Shown: piece by piece, positions 11,013 through 23,196 of the stretch
Layout of the letters: the number at the start of each line of letters is the position of its first letter
How positions within the stretch are numbered: the first letter of the stretch is position 1
Assembly (NCBI GenBank): GCA_004835665.1
Contig: RBKR01000009.1
Span: 496,001 to 560,000, forward strand
Length of the DNA stretch: 64,000 nt
Source: Phoma sp. XZ068
Taxonomy: Eukaryota; Ascomycota; Dothideomycetes; Pleosporales; Didymellaceae
Reading direction: 5' to 3'
The notes under the pieces: generated by a model
What the model saw: the letters and a program-made list of their open reading frames with translations, nothing else
What the model was told of the DNA's origin: nothing
Databases searched by the model: none
Program-made: the position numbers and the translations under genes

Positions 11013-12491
11013 TTACTCGATGGCAGAGACACCGGCGGCGCCAGTGACAGGGTTGATGGACTCGTTGAACTCGAACTTGAAGTCCTGGCCGATCTCCTTC
11101 TTGATAGCAGTCTGGATGGCCTCAAGAACGTTCTTGAAGACACCGAAGGAGGCAGGGTTGTTCTCGTCGTTGTCACCACCCTGGAACACACCAGTGCGGA
11201 CCAGGCAAGTGTTCCAGCCGTACATGTTACCACCGATGATATCGGAGGCCGGGTTGTCACCGATCATGTAGATGTTGGAAGGCAGACGCTCATCATTGTG
11301 GATCTGCTCCATCCAGGAGGCGATGACCTCGTCGGCGTACTTGTAGGTAGCCAGCTCGGGCTTACCGTAGACGACACGCTCAAGGTCGGCACCGGTGAGA
11401 GCCTTGTACATGGCCTCAAGACCAATGCGGAAGGCACCCTGGGACATACGGGGGAAGGGGTGCTCAGTGGGGCACAGCAAGTCACCCTGGGAGAAGTAGA
11501 TGGGGATGCGCTGGGAGACGGGGTCCTTGGCGCGGGTTCCGAAGCGGCCGTTCTCAGACTGGAGAAGGTCCATGATGATTTGCATGTCGGTGGCGTAATC
11601 GCGGGAGTCGGAGAAGACCATGATGGCATCGATGTTCATCTTGGAGAAGTCGCGGGGGTTGGAGGTGGCACGTTCCTCGTCAGTGAAGACTCGGTAGGGA
11701 GCAATGGTGGGGTCCCAGGCGATGATGTCGTTGGGGACGACAATGTTCTTGAAGCCATACTCCTGAGCGACCTCACGGCACTTGTAACCCTCACCACCGA
11801 CAACGAGGACGGTCTCGTAGTAGTCGGCAAGAGCACGCATGGGTGTGTGAGACTGGATGAACTGGTCGGTGGAGATGGGGTTGTGAAGGATCTTGGAGAG
11901 CTGCTCGCAACGGGGTCCCTCAAGCTTTCCGGAACCGTTGGTCAAGAAGATGTGGGGGATCTTGATACCGAGCTCGTTGTCACCGTTGAGGATCTCGAGG
12001 GTACGCTTTCCCTCGGGGATCAGACGGTCACCGTGAACAAGGACACCGTCAATGTCGAAGACGAAAGCCATGTCCTTGGCCTTCTGGACCTTCTCGCCAG
12101 CAAGATCCTGGAGCTGAGCAGCGATGATGTCGCGGGAAGGCTGGATCGGGGGCATGCCAGGGCGCTGGGCAGCGCCACCAGGGTAGTGAACGGAGCTTAA
12201 CCTAGACTGCCTCTTTGAGCGGGGAATGGGCAGCGAGGTACCGAAAGAGTTCCTTGATCCTCTCCTGTCCTTCATCGAGGGCGAGAGGGAAAGGTTGTGC
12301 ATGTAGTGCTGAGCATCAGAGATGGAACTCCTTGTGGCGGGAACCTCGATGGAGTTGGCACCGCCCTGCTGGCCAGCATCACCGGGGATGGCAAGAGAGC
12401 CAGCCATGTTGTTGGAGGGTGCGCGGTTGATGTCGCGAGAGTCAGTCTTCTGAAGACCCTGAGCGAGTTCGTTGTCGTTGATCTGAGACAT
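11013..12491 (-). CDS. HAD-superfamily hydrolase, subfamily IIA (CECR5/YKR070W type)
   Basis: A single frame of 492 residues. Residues 1-125 are Ser/Pro/Gln-rich and probably disordered or partly an import region. The HAD domain begins at about 142 with FVFDIDGVL, the DxDGV motif I with nucleophile Asp146 and acid Asp148. HIFLTNGSG supplies the motif II Ser/Thr-Asn, GKPEL the motif III lysine, and IYMIGDNPASDIIGG the acidic motif IV. The large cap between motifs II and III is the class IIA arrangement of the CECR5/TIGR01456 family, whose yeast member YKR070W is mitochondrial and of unknown substrate. Strong codon bias (GAG, GTC, CTC, AAG) produces a 300-codon open frame on the opposite strand at 11298-12200, which is a shadow and also suggests high expression. 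Confidence 0.92.
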   Translation of the reverse strand: MSQINDNELAQGLQKTDSRDINRAPSNNMAGSLAIPGDAGQQGGANSIEVPATRSSISDAQHYMHNLSLSPSMKDRRGSRNSFGTSLPIPRSKRQSRLSSVHYPGGAAQRPGMPPIQPSRDIIAAQLQDLAGEKVQKAKDMAFVFDIDGVLVHGDRLIPEGKRTLEILNGDNELGIKIPHIFLTNGSGKLEGPRCEQLSKILHNPISTDQFIQSHTPMRALADYYETVLVVGGEGYKCREVAQEYGFKNIVVPNDIIAWDPTIAPYRVFTDEERATSNPRDFSKMNIDAIMVFSDSRDYATDMQIIMDLLQSENGRFGTRAKDPVSQRIPIYFSQGDLLCPTEHPFPRMSQGAFRIGLEAMYKALTGADLERVVYGKPELATYKYADEVIASWMEQIHNDERLPSNIYMIGDNPASDIIGGNMYGWNTCLVRTGVFQGGDNDENNPASFGVFKNVLEAIQTAIKKEIGQDFKFEFNESINPVTGAAGVSAIE

Positions 12492-13923
12492 AGTGGTGGT
12501 CGTATCTATCCGTAAAGTGGTGGGGTGTGGAGTAGAAGTATCAATTGGTATTTAGGCTTCTCAGAAGCTCTAAGTATGCTGATCTTTGAAAGAAAGTTGG
12601 ATGAGTGATGGAATGATGAGCAGTCCAGGGTCCTGGGGAACGCCATATATATCATTGAGTTGTCAGATTCGACAGCCCCTGGTCGCCCTCCCCGGATGCC
12701 ATCATCATTGCTCCAAACACCTGTCAACTCTGCACAGAGCTTTCCTCAACCATTCCGAGCGTCGCCGAGTCGTACACCGCACGAAACACCAACAAGTACC
12801 TACGTACCCACCTATCGACATCATCATACCCTCGGAAGAGGCCGTCCAGGGCGGCGCTAGTGCGAAAATCTCGCTACTAGAAAATAGAAACTGGATACCG
12901 TCATGGTGCAGTTTGGACTGTTTGGCGAAAAAAACGGGGACCGATAACAAAGAGAGATTGTGAGTCGCCACAACACTTCAAGGCGAGCCAAAGACCGTCT
13001 GTATAGAATTTGGCCGAAGTAGAGCCCGAGCAATCATGCTGCAACGAGCCCCATTTCACCGGACTTGCATCGCGCGGCCGGCAAGGCTGCCGACGCAGGC
13101 CGCCGTCACCGCTGTTCAACTTACGATCAAATTGGGCGGCGTGCTTGCTGCATGTGCTGGCCTGAGTGTAAGGCTTCACCTTCATTTCGATAAGTTGTGG
13201 GTAGCATCTGTGAGGTGTCCTTGGCCTGGTGGTGCTTGATAGCTCGATAAGCGCTGCAGCCAACCGCAGTTGCCTCGCTACAACTTTCGGCAGTGACGTC
13301 CATGAAGCGGGGCTCGACGAATGAGGTAAGTGCGGCTCGCCGATTTTAACGAGTGCCTCAGCCAATGCGATGCCGCTCCTGGGTGATCATCGAGGCGTTT
13401 CGCCTTATGCGGCCGAGCAGCCCGAGCGTCTCACAGGGCTCGCAGAGCCGCACGGACGTCACTGCAACGCTTCGATTCAAGACTCTCGAAGCACCATGTC
13501 ACGGTCGGCCCGCGCGGTGGACCCTGAACCCACATGCGACGTCATGCAGCTGACGGCCGACAAAATGCGAGAGCTTTTTGAAACTGTTGGATGTTGTTGG
13601 ATGGGGCAACTGTGGAATTTTCGGGCCTTGGTGCTCGTGCGATGGGGCTGGTACGAGAAGGGATCGGGATCGCGTCACTGGTTGCGATGATGAGGTTGGG
13701 AGAGCGGTGATGCAACGTATGGTTGAGCGTCGAAGAACGCAGAATTTTGCTAGAGGCAACCATGGCAACGAGCGGTTGCGTATATGTACCAACGCGGCCG
13801 TGAGCCGCGCCGTGACCTCATCTATACCATACCATCATATCTACAGCTTGAGCAGGAACTCAGTTGTTTCATACTACCATCTACCACACTTCACATACCA
13901 ACTGCATATACACAACCATCACA
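12492..13923. other. Intergenic between divergent genes, no gene seen
   Basis: 1.4 kb between the HAD hydrolase and the aldo/keto reductase starts. Short frames at 12901-13365 and 13499-13792 have no recognisable motif. The last 150 bases before 13924 are pyrimidine- and CA-rich, the usual leader of a strongly expressed fungal gene. Confidence 0.4.
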
Positions 13924-14910
13924 ATGGGTATCCAGAACAACAAGACATACAAGCTCTCCAATGGCGTGGAGATGCCCGCCGTGGGCTTCGGTACCTTTGC
14001 CAACGAGGGTTCCAAGGGCGAGACTTACAAGGCCGTCACCAAGGCGCTCGAGGTCGGCTACCGCCATCTTGACTGCGCATGGTTCTACCAGAATGAGGAT
14101 GAGGTTGGCGACGCCGTTCGCGACTTCCTCAAGGCCAACCCCAGCGTAACACGCAAGGACCTGTTCATCTGCACAAAGGTCTGGAACCACCTGCACGAGC
14201 CCGAGGAGGTCAAGTGGTCCTTCAACAGCTCGCTCGAGAAGCTGAAGATGGACTACATTGACCTGTTTCTCGTCCACTGGCCCATCGCCGCGGAGAAGAA
14301 CGATGAGTACATGCCCAAGATTGGCAGTGACGGAAAGTACGTCATCAAGAAGGACCTCACTGAGAACCCCGAGCCTACATGGCGCGCAATGGAGGAGCTT
14401 TACAAGTCCGGCAAGGCCCACGCCATCGGTGTTTCCAACTGGACGGTCGAGGGCCTGAAGCAGCTCCTCAAGATCGCCGAGGTCAAGCCCCACGTCAACC
14501 AGATCGAAATCCACCCCTTCCTTCCCAACGAGGAGCTCGTCCAGTTCTGCCTCCAGAACGACATCCTGCCCGCCGCCTACTCGCCTCTGGGCTCGCAGAA
14601 CCAGGTCCCCAGCACCGGCGAGACCGTCCGCCAGAACAAGGGCCTGAACGAGGTTGCGCAGCGCAGCGGCCACGACCTCGCCCAGGTCCTGCTCGCGTGG
14701 GGTCTGCAGCGCGGATACGTTGTCCTGCCCAAGAGCTCAACTGCCAGCCGCATCGAGAGCAACTGGCAGATTCCCGAGCTCACCAAGGAGGACTTTGACG
14801 CTGTACAGAAGGTTGCTGAGGGCAGGCACACACGCTTTGTTAACATGAAGGACACCTTTGGCTACAATGTCTGGCCTCAGGAGACCGACGGTGGTGAGAT
14901 CAAGGCGTAG
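13924..14910 (+). CDS. Aldo/keto reductase (glycerol dehydrogenase/Gcy1-like)
   Basis: 328 residues, intronless. I start at ATG 13924 (CACAATGGG context). An in-frame ATG at 13864 would add 20 residues of leader-like sequence. The catalytic tetrad of the AKR family is visible: Asp50 and Tyr55 in HLDCAWFYQNE, Lys85 in FICTKVW and His118 in FLVHWP. Later signatures are GVSNWTVEGL, NQIEIHPFLP and LPKSSTASRIESNW, the last being the NADP(H) 2'-phosphate loop. This is an AKR3-like cytosolic reductase, related to yeast Gcy1/Ypr1 and fungal glycerol 2-dehydrogenases (NADP+). Strong codon bias suggests high expression. The exact substrate (glyceraldehyde, dihydroxyacetone, xylose or another aldehyde) is not decided by the sequence. 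Confidence 0.93.
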   Translation: MGIQNNKTYKLSNGVEMPAVGFGTFANEGSKGETYKAVTKALEVGYRHLDCAWFYQNEDEVGDAVRDFLKANPSVTRKDLFICTKVWNHLHEPEEVKWSFNSSLEKLKMDYIDLFLVHWPIAAEKNDEYMPKIGSDGKYVIKKDLTENPEPTWRAMEELYKSGKAHAIGVSNWTVEGLKQLLKIAEVKPHVNQIEIHPFLPNEELVQFCLQNDILPAAYSPLGSQNQVPSTGETVRQNKGLNEVAQRSGHDLAQVLLAWGLQRGYVVLPKSSTASRIESNWQIPELTKEDFDAVQKVAEGRHTRFVNMKDTFGYNVWPQETDGGEIKA

Positions 14911-15782
14911 AGGGTGCTTGCATTGATGCCTACTACGATGGAAAAGGAGTTTGGAGGGTTTGATTTAGCGATACCAAAAGTCTATTATTGACTTGTAGAT
15001 GACAGAGCTCACTGAGCAATCAAAGCATTACTAGCTATCTTACCCGTCTTACTGCTTTGTTGTGTTGTTGCATGTGTGTTTTGATACTGATTCATGTCCC
15101 TCATGTCATGAGGGGTAGCTTCCCCAAACTTTTTCGCGTAGTAGGGCCGTTTAGAGTACCTGACACTACATGCGCCTATGTCATGATGAGCAATTATTCA
15201 CACAAATGTACACATACAGTTAAGAATCTTTGTCCAAGACCTTGAGTCGTGCTGCAGATCCTGGCGATGCTTGAGCAAAACTTACCCCTCAATGGGTCTG
15301 CCCGGATCATACCTAACCGCGATCAGCGCGGTGCCAAACCTTCTCAATTGGCGAGAATGTCGTAGGTGGTGTTGAAGACGTCGTGATCGACGATTCGTAT
15401 TTAAGCTTTCTTGATGCGGCAGTGAGCTTGAGCAGCGGGAGGATCGCGCAGCCGTACCTTGAACATGACGCAAGTCGTGGTGGAAGTCCTCGGTATTTCG
15501 GACTGACTGCGGTGTGTTGGACGTGAACATGCGTCATCGCGATCCATGGTATGTTCAGGGTTCTGAGCAGGAACATGAGAGTACAGCTTTGTCGACAATT
15601 CGAATGGTTGTGTGATTGAATTGCCCTCGCAAGTAGATGGTGCTGCTGAAAACACACAGAATGTTGATATGCCATGCACGCAAGCTAAACTACACCATCG
15701 TACATCACCAAACTGTCCACACGCCCAAATGTGGGTTATATGTACATCCCATCCAATCTTTCGATTCCTTCGATCCTCACCA
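14911..15782. other. Intergenic between convergent genes
   Basis: 3' flanks of the aldo/keto reductase and ISA2. No gene or repeat recognised. Confidence 0.4.
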
Positions 15783-16457
15783 CTAATCCAGCTTGATATC
15801 AAAACTTGTCCCACATCCACAACTGCTCGTCGCACCTGGAATACCCGTAACCTTGAACTGACTCCCAATCAGCTCCATCGTGTAATCCACCGTACTCCCA
15901 TTCAGCAGCTCCAAACTGCTCTCGTCAACCACCACTTTCTCGCCCTTCTCCCCTTCAAACACAGTATCGTCTTCCGTGGGAGGCTCCTTTGCCAGGTCGG
16001 TCAATGACATGAGGTATTGGAAGCCGTGACAGCCGCCGGACTCGATGCTGACGCGCAGCGCGGTATTGGGGTTGGCATCTTTTGTAGCGATGCCCTGGAG
16101 GCGGTGCGAGGCTCGAGGGGATATAGAGATGGACATGGGTGCGCCAGAGTCATCGGTGCGTGGGTGCAGGATTGCGCGCGCGGGGGCTGCGGCGGAGGGG
16201 TCGGTTGTGGTGGCCAGTGTGCGGCGGGCGTGTGCGGCAGATATGATAGGGCTGCGAGTCCTGAGTGCAGAGAGTGGTTCCACGGTCCTGCGATACGACG
16301 GCGCAAGGAAGTCGAGGTAGAGCTGTGATGTGGCGGCTGGCCGGCTGTATGCTCTCGCCGCATGTTGTGAGGTGTTTGCGGGCCTGACGGTGCGCACTAC
16401 TACCGCTCTCCTTGCTGCGCGCAGGCACGATGTGCACATGGTCGACGGAGAAGCCAT
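15783..16457 (-). CDS. ISA2: Mitochondrial iron-sulfur assembly protein Isa2
   Basis: 224 residues, intronless. The first 90 residues are Arg/Ala/Ser-rich and nearly free of acidic residues, as in a mitochondrial presequence. The A-type carrier domain (about 108-224) begins with MSISISPRASHRL and holds the three conserved cysteines Cys143 (ESGGCHGFQY) and Cys213/Cys215 (SSCGCG near the C-terminus). Isa1, Isa2 and Iba57 convert 2Fe-2S to 4Fe-4S clusters for aconitase-type and radical-SAM enzymes. The GGCHGFQY form and the FDI ending favour Isa2 over Isa1. It is divergent from the kynureninase gene, sharing a 305-bp upstream region. Confidence 0.92.
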   Translation of the reverse strand: MASPSTMCTSCLRAARRAVVVRTVRPANTSQHAARAYSRPAATSQLYLDFLAPSYRRTVEPLSALRTRSPIISAAHARRTLATTTDPSAAAPARAILHPRTDDSGAPMSISISPRASHRLQGIATKDANPNTALRVSIESGGCHGFQYLMSLTDLAKEPPTEDDTVFEGEKGEKVVVDESSLELLNGSTVDYTMELIGSQFKVTGIPGATSSCGCGTSFDIKLD

Positions 16458-16762
16458 TTTTGCGGTGGTGTTGATGAGCGTTCGATGGCAATGTCTGAGG
16501 TCATGTTTGACCTGTCACAGTCCCTGCAGCCAATGGCAGCTGAGTGCCTGACCAAGCATCTAGGCCGTTGACAGCCCCACCAAACCGCTTCAAGCCCCGC
16601 CTCGACGCCGGTCTTAAGATACCATCCGGAACCACCGAGATCTATTTTGAGAGCTCTCGCCTCGTATATTATCAGGAGCCGCTCTCAAGCTTTTCTTCCC
16701 CTTGCCAGCATCTGTTATTGCTGTCCCACCATACAACCAATCGCCCCATACGCGCAATTGAT
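16458..16762. promoter_or_regulatory. Divergent promoter region, ISA2 / kynureninase
   Basis: 305 bp between the two start codons. Pyrimidine-rich leader on the kynureninase side; no clear TATA element was identified. Confidence 0.4.
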
Positions 16763-18382
16763 ATGCCAGGGTCCAAGAATCCTTATCAGGCGATTGCCGT
16801 CGCAGAGCTATGCTCGGAGGCCTTTGCTAGGAAAGAAGACGAGAAGGATGGATTGAGCAAGCTCCGAAAGGAATTCATTGTTCCCACCAAAGGCGACCTG
16901 AAAAATAAGAAGTATGGGTTTCAGCAGAGGGCGGAAGGAGCATCATACGATCGCCAGGCAGCGACACAAAACGGTGATAGTGAAGAGTCGATGTACTTCT
17001 GCGGCAACTCGCTCGGTCTGCAACCGCGGAGAACAAGAGACTATGTAAATAGATATCTGGACACCTGGGCTTCAAAGGGTGTCTTTGGTCACTTCACAGA
17101 TTACGAGGGAGGCTTGCCGCCATGGCTGCACCTGGACGATGCGACCAAGCAGCAGACGGCCAAAATCGTCGGCGCACACCCGAGCGAAGTCGTAGTTATG
17201 GAGACTTTGACAGCGAACCTGCATCTTCTCATGTCGAGCTTCTACCGGCCGACCGCAGACCGCTGGAAGATCATCATTGAGGGCAAAGCCTTCCCCAGCG
17301 ACCATGTGAGTCACTTCACCGACATTTCTGCCACACCCAATTGACTTCCATGACAGTACGCTGCCCTTTCTCAGATCGCTCACCACAATCTCGACCCGTC
17401 CGCCCTGGTCACCATTGAACCACCCTCTGCTTCGTCGCCTTATATCTCGACTGAGCACATCCTATCCGTAATCTCCAAACATGCCGCCACAACTGCCCTG
17501 GTCCTGCTGCCAGGCATCCAGTTCTACTCAGGCCAGTTCCTCGACATCGAACTCATCACGCGCCACTGTCACTCCAACGGAATCCCCATCGGTTGGGACC
17601 TTGCCCACGCCGTCGGCAATGTGCCTGTGAAGCTGCACGACTGGAATGTCGACTTTGCAGCCTGGTGCAACTACAAATACATGAACGGTGGCCCTGGCGT
17701 AATCGGCGGCCTCTTCGTACACGAGCAGCATGGCAAAGTTGAAAGGGTTTCCACCAACACGTCGGAAGCCGCTCACACCAAGAACGCAAAATTGAGCAAC
17801 AGTAGTGCCACCCCACCGAAGTCCAACGAGACGCAACTTGCGTATCGTCCCCGTCTCAGCGGCTGGTGGGGCAGCGACAAGTCCTCGCGCTTCGCCATGG
17901 AAAATAACTTCGTCCCCATCCCCGGCGCGAGCGGCTTCCAGCTCAGCAACCCATCAGCACTGGATATGACATCCGTGCTCGCCTCGCTTGACGTATTCAG
18001 CCTGACTACCATGGATGCGCTACGCGAGCGCAGCATACGTCTGACGGCGTACCTAGAAGCGCGACTCCTTCGGTACGACGGCGGAGAACCTCCATACACG
18101 ATCATCACGCCGAGCAATCCTGCAGAGCGCGGTGCGCAGCTCAGTGTGCTGCTGAACCCGGGACTGCTGGACAGCGTGCAAGCGTACATCGAGGACCGCG
18201 GTGTGGTGGTCGATGAGCGCAAACCAGACGTGCTCCGCGTTGCGCCAGCGCCCCTGTACAACAGCTTCCTTGACATCCACCGCTTTATCACGGTGTTCCA
18301 CGAGGCCTGTCGCAAGACTATTGCGGGAAAGACGCAGACGCGCGGTGAGACGGGCGTGCCGGCTGCGATTGCTGCAACATGA
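16763..18382 (+). CDS. BNA5: Kynureninase
   Basis: Exons 16763-17305 and 17357-18382 with a 51-nt phase-0 intron (GTGAGT...GACAG) give 522 residues. Kynureninase (EC 3.7.1.3) is a PLP enzyme that cleaves kynurenine or 3-hydroxykynurenine to anthranilate or 3-hydroxyanthranilate on the way to NAD. Conserved blocks are YFCGNSLGLQP near 80, WASKGVFGHF, the EVVVMETLTANLHLLM segment, PIGWDLAHAVGN with the PLP-pyridine Asp at about 262, and WCNYKYMNGGPG with the Schiff-base Lys at about 288. A 30-residue Ser/Thr/Asn-rich insert after HEQHGKVERV is typical of fungal paralogues. I take ATG 16763 (MPGSKNPYQ); the frame is open upstream to 16544 but that part overlaps the leader. BNA5 is the yeast name; paralogues exist in many fungi. 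Confidence 0.92.
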
Positions 18383-18672
18383 GTTGGCCGATGCTTCACA
18401 CTGGCGGAAGGTGAAATCGTCTATCATTCGTTTCTGTTCCTGGAAGCAATACTTATACCCCACGCAACATGTATTTATTTCTCACCACGGTACGATATCG
18501 AGTCAGTCAGGCTCACTGAACAACGCTCACATAATTGTAATAAAGAAAAGTCCAACATTGAAAGGCTCTCATATGCACTATATACCCAGTCCTGTCGCCG
18601 TTGATGACATAGATCCAAGATCAAACGCCCGCTGGTAATCAAAGCTAACGACTGCCGTCCACCGACACACAT

Positions 18673-21600
18673 TTACTTGAGCGCAAAAGAAAACAGACTG
18701 TCCATCTGCACCCATTGCCGTCCATTCCTCTCCAACCACCCCTCAACCACACCCTTCAGCGTTTCACACCTCTCGCGATTTTTGCTGGCGAGGATACTCA
18801 TCTTTTCTATCGTCTCCCCGACTTCCACGCCCAGATCCGCCTTACTGACTTTTTCCACATCAAACAGACTCTGGAAATACAGTAGCTGGTTCCAGACATC
18901 CTTCTCCCTGATTTTATAATGCATCTTCCCTAGGCAATCCTTCGCCAGCCCCTTCGGACCCAGACAGCGTGATCCGTACACAGAGATGGAGCGCGAGGTG
19001 TTGGAGCACGCCGGGTCGTCGCACACGACCTGCCCCTCGTAGTAGCGGGCGAGGATTTGGCGGATCTGGGATTCGAGTTGTGCGACGAGAGAGATAGTCG
19101 GTATGATGGCGGCGCACTCCGCATTTGCGCAGACAATGCCTTCGTTCCTCAGCGTCTTCGTCCTCAGATCTGCGACGCCGTGGAAAGCGGCGGTAGATGT
19201 GCAGGTACGGCAGCGCAGGAATAGCGGCGAGCAGTCCTGGAAACGCACGCTATCTGGGATCTGGCTCTCGAGGGGGTGGATCTCGGTGTCCTGCTGGACG
19301 CCGGAAGTTGTGGTCGACACGCGGTACTTGGATGTATCGAGTCCCAAACACGCAGCCAGCATGGTGATGTTCGTCCCGCTGATAGGGGCACACAGACGCT
19401 CCACCGGCGGTAGGATCTGCTTGTGTAGGTAATAGTCGACATCGGGCTTCAGTTCACTTCCCGGTTTTAGAACTTCATCGACAGGGAACGCGTTCTTTGC
19501 AGCATTCTCAGCGGACCCTGAGCTGTCGCCCGTGATGATGAACGACATGACATCTTTGGCTTTGACGTGTTTGCCCTTGGCTTGTAGGCGCAGCGCGACT
19601 TGAACGGACGGCATAGAGGCGCCATTAGGGTATTGGTCAGGGTTCTTGCCGAGCTGGGTGTAGATGGTGTATTTGCGAGTTGGAACTGTGTACTCGCGCA
19701 TCTTCTTGCTGAGGTCGCGGAGGTGGTTGTGGATTTTCTCGACGACAGTTTCGGGGTCTTCGCCGCTGAGTAGGAAATTGAGGAGTTCGCTGTCAAAATT
19801 AGTATGTGTGGGATAGGGGTCAGTGGAAGGGTACATACGTCGACGTTTCTTTGGAGAGGGCACAGTATTCTCGGCGCCTCATGTCAAGACCCTTCACTTC
19901 AAGCTTTTCGATGTATTTGCCGTCGACTGGAACCATGTTGATGGCGGCATACTTCTTCTTGGCGTGCAGTAGAATGCGGCGGAACACATTGTCGATATCA
20001 ATCTCCAGTAATCTGTAGCTGTCGTTGACCTCCTTCTTGAACTCATTGCCAAGCTTGAGCGCCTCTTGAATGTTATCCACGTTGGTGTTGATCATGACGG
20101 AGTCAGTATCACCGTAGATGACACGGAGCATCTTCTCTTCGGCCATGTCCTTCGTTCGTCGCAGAATCTCGCGACCCTTGTACGTGGTGAGCATGGCAAG
20201 TGGGCGCGCATAGAAACGTGACTTTGTATATCCCAGACATCCATACATGGAATTGGCCGTGAGCTTCAGCGCGAGTTGCTTGATGTCCCAGGTGGCCAGT
20301 TGATCTGTTGTGGCAGACTTGTCCTTCATGAGTTTCTTCACTTCGCGACGACGCGAGACAAGCGTGGCGATAAGACGAGGGAGAATACCCTGATCTTGGT
20401 TCGTTGGCACTTCAGGTACCTTGTCTTCGTCTTCGGCCAGGTCGGATCGCTCGACTGTTGTGAAGCAGATGTTGAACTCCTGGATGATACTGGGGTACAA
20501 AGAGTTGAAGTCCATAACTAGGATGAACTTGTCGTAGAGGCCCTTCTCGGGTTCGAAAACAAGACCACCTTTGAACTTGTCTTTCTTCTTGGCATCCACA
20601 CCTTCCTCACCTTCGGCGTTCTCTTCCTCAACCTTGATTTTACCCTTGCCCCACTGCTTGTCAGGGCAGATGTACTGGTTCTTGTGGAACTCGTGAAGCA
20701 AAATGTATTCATTTCGCTCAGCACGTGTCCCACTTAGTGTACGAGCCCACGAGTTACCAGCAAGGTTCGTCAAAACCTTGGTAAGAGGAAGCATCTGCAC
20801 CTTCATCGAGATAGCAGCGATGAAGTAGGCATCAGCTTGGCAGTGCTTGACGTAGTTCAGCAATCCCTCCTTGGTGGTCGCCCAGCTCTTCAGAGCAGCT
20901 TCGTTGTCCAGCTCCTCGCGTCGCTTATTGAGAACTAGCTGGCACATCTCCTCCAGGCTCCAAGATTGACACTTTGTCATGAGAGATTTTCCGAGGTCGT
21001 TGGCCAAGTCGCACAGCAAGCGACCAGCAGCCAGCTGCTTCTCAGCAAAGAAGCTGCCGCCGCCCTTTCCAAAGTTCTTTGGCCAGTCGCTCCTCTTGAG
21101 ACGACCCACTCGGTGCCAACCCGGGGTCTTGTTCTCACGCAGACGGTTGAGCAGAACACTGTAGTCTACATCATCCAGGCGATGACCAATGAGTACATCT
21201 GGGTCATGACGCTGGAACATAGCCATAAGTAAGCTGAGTAGCTCCTTTTCAGTCTTCATGAGGGAAAAGTTGCCCTTCAATTTCGCAACTTCAGGCTGGA
21301 ATCCAACCGGAAACGCGGCGCCGTTCGGTCGCATGATGGTGAAGCTCTTACAGGGCATTTCGTCAATCGAGGTTGTGTCTGTAAGCGAGAAACTGTCGTA
21401 AATCATAGCGCTTGCCATGAGGATCTCTTGTTTGTTGTCCTTCGCATTGAAGGTTGTGCGGAGTGACAGGCTCATGAGAGTCATAGGAGGAGCATCGAGG
21501 TTATCAGAGTTGCTGAGGACCGTGATGTTGTTGGGCTTAGAGACTGATACTTCGAGCTTACACCACGAAGCGTTGTGGATCGCACCACAGTCCGCAGCAT

Positions 21601-23196
21601 CGATTTTTAGCCAGCAAGGACCCATCACGTTCTTTCCAAGAACGAACTGTTCAAAGAGAGATGTGTTTGTGCCGAAGACTCGTGAAAAAGTCTCTCCTGT
21701 CAACTCAGCAGAAAGAGGCATCTTGTCGTAGCCATACAGCAGCTGGAGATAGTCCGCCTCCTTGGGAACGTCTGGCAATTCGAATGCGTACTTTCTTGTG
21801 CAGGGCTTGATCTTGTGCATCGTGACTCGGTGCCTTGACATTATCGAGTCAACCTCTTCGTAGACATCGCTCATCTCAACTTCTTGATCCGTGGCTACGC
21901 CTCTGACATGGCGGAACTCGCGCGGTAGGAAGTAAAGCTCCCTGAAGACGTTATCTACCTTGACGAAACAACTTGCGTATCCGCCTGTTGCCTTGTCTTT
22001 GACCTTGCCGAAGAGACACAAGCTGCCATTGATCTCTGTATAGTCGGTCCAGAACATGTTGAGGCTGCCGTCGTCCTCTAATGCTGACTCTGCTCTCATC
22101 TTCCCCACACCTGTGGTTTGTGGAGCCGGACTGCTCATAACATTGAGCTTGCTTGTGACGTCGTTCCAGGAAGATGCATCTATCGAGGCTGTAGACGGTC
22201 CTACAGGGGATGAGCTGGCAGGTGTTGGGTAATCTGCTTTCTTGATCTTGGTGATGGGGCGTCTTCCAGCCATGTTCACACTGGCAACAGGCACACCGTT
22301 GTGTCCAGTAGGCAATGCTACCTCCATCAGATCCTCCTCTTCCTCCTCAAACTTGACAACAGGCTTCGACTTGCGCTCGACAGCCTTAGTCACGGGTGAC
22401 GATGGTAGAATTGCGTCGCTCATTGGTACGTCATCATCGTTGAATGTGGGTAGGTCGTCGTCGTCGGCGTATGAGTTTGTTGCTGGTGGTGTGTCCGGCA
22501 TATATGAATCGGAGTCATTTGTGCGTCTCGTCTTTGCAGCGGGTCGATTCTCTGATATTGGTGGTGACAAGACTCGAGTCTTCCTTCGAGCTTCAGTCTT
22601 AACGGGGCGCATGCGTGGAGCGGAGCGGCGCGCGTTGTTTGTATCGATCTCGCCGAGCAGGTCGTCCATGAAGTCAGTGTCGGCGGCACTAGCAACGGGC
22701 TGTACGTGTCAGCTTCGCCTCATCGTGGTGATATTGAGATCGCGGGTGAATTACCTTGGGTTTGGGGGCCTTTGCTGCCGTCTTCGCGCTAAAGTACTTG
22801 CTAATGCCATTATTGATCTTCTCTTGTTTCTCGGCGTCTTCCTCCCTTTTCCTCTTAGCTGTTACGCGTCAGTTATGCCCGACCATTGAATCATTGGCAC
22901 TGCATACCAGCCTTGCCCTTGGGCCGCTCATCATCTTCCTCGCTGTCTGTAGCAGCATATTTGTAACGGCCATTACCGTCATCCCACTCTTCCCTGCCAT
23001 CGTCGACGTAGCCCTCGCCATTGTCGTCTACAATGAAATCGTCCTGATCTAGTCGGTTTCGTACAATATTCTTGTAACCCTCATCGTCGACTGTATCGTA
23101 CAAGTCCTCTTCTTCGGCGACTTCGTATGTGGATAGGCGCGTCTTGCCAGCAGCGCGCAATGCTCGCAGCTCTGCAAGTTTTGCTGCGCGAGACAT
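18673..23196 (-). CDS. POL1: DNA polymerase alpha catalytic subunit
   Basis: Four exons: 22908-23196, 22755-22858, 19839-22699 and 18673-19789. The introns are 49, 55 and 49 nt, and phases agree at each join (1, 0, 2). The product is 1456 residues, close to the 1468 of yeast Pol1. The N-terminus (MSRAAKLAELRALRAAGKTR) is the conserved Pol alpha start, followed by an acidic stretch. Family-B motif A DFNSLYPSII is near 860, motif B KLTANSMYGCLGY near 940 and motif C YGDTDS near 990. Exon 4 carries the C-terminal zinc modules (CRTC, CANAEC, CDDPAC and later cysteines) that bind the B subunit. The enzyme extends RNA primers as part of the polymerase alpha-primase complex in the nucleus. It is divergent from REX2. 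Confidence 0.95.

Noticed and set aside
11298..12200. 300-codon open frame on the plus strand
   Set aside because: It lies exactly antisense to the HAD hydrolase and reads as a Val/Gly/Asp/Leu-rich mirror of its codon bias. No motif.
13891..14673. 260-codon minus-strand frame
   Set aside because: Antisense shadow of the aldo/keto reductase.
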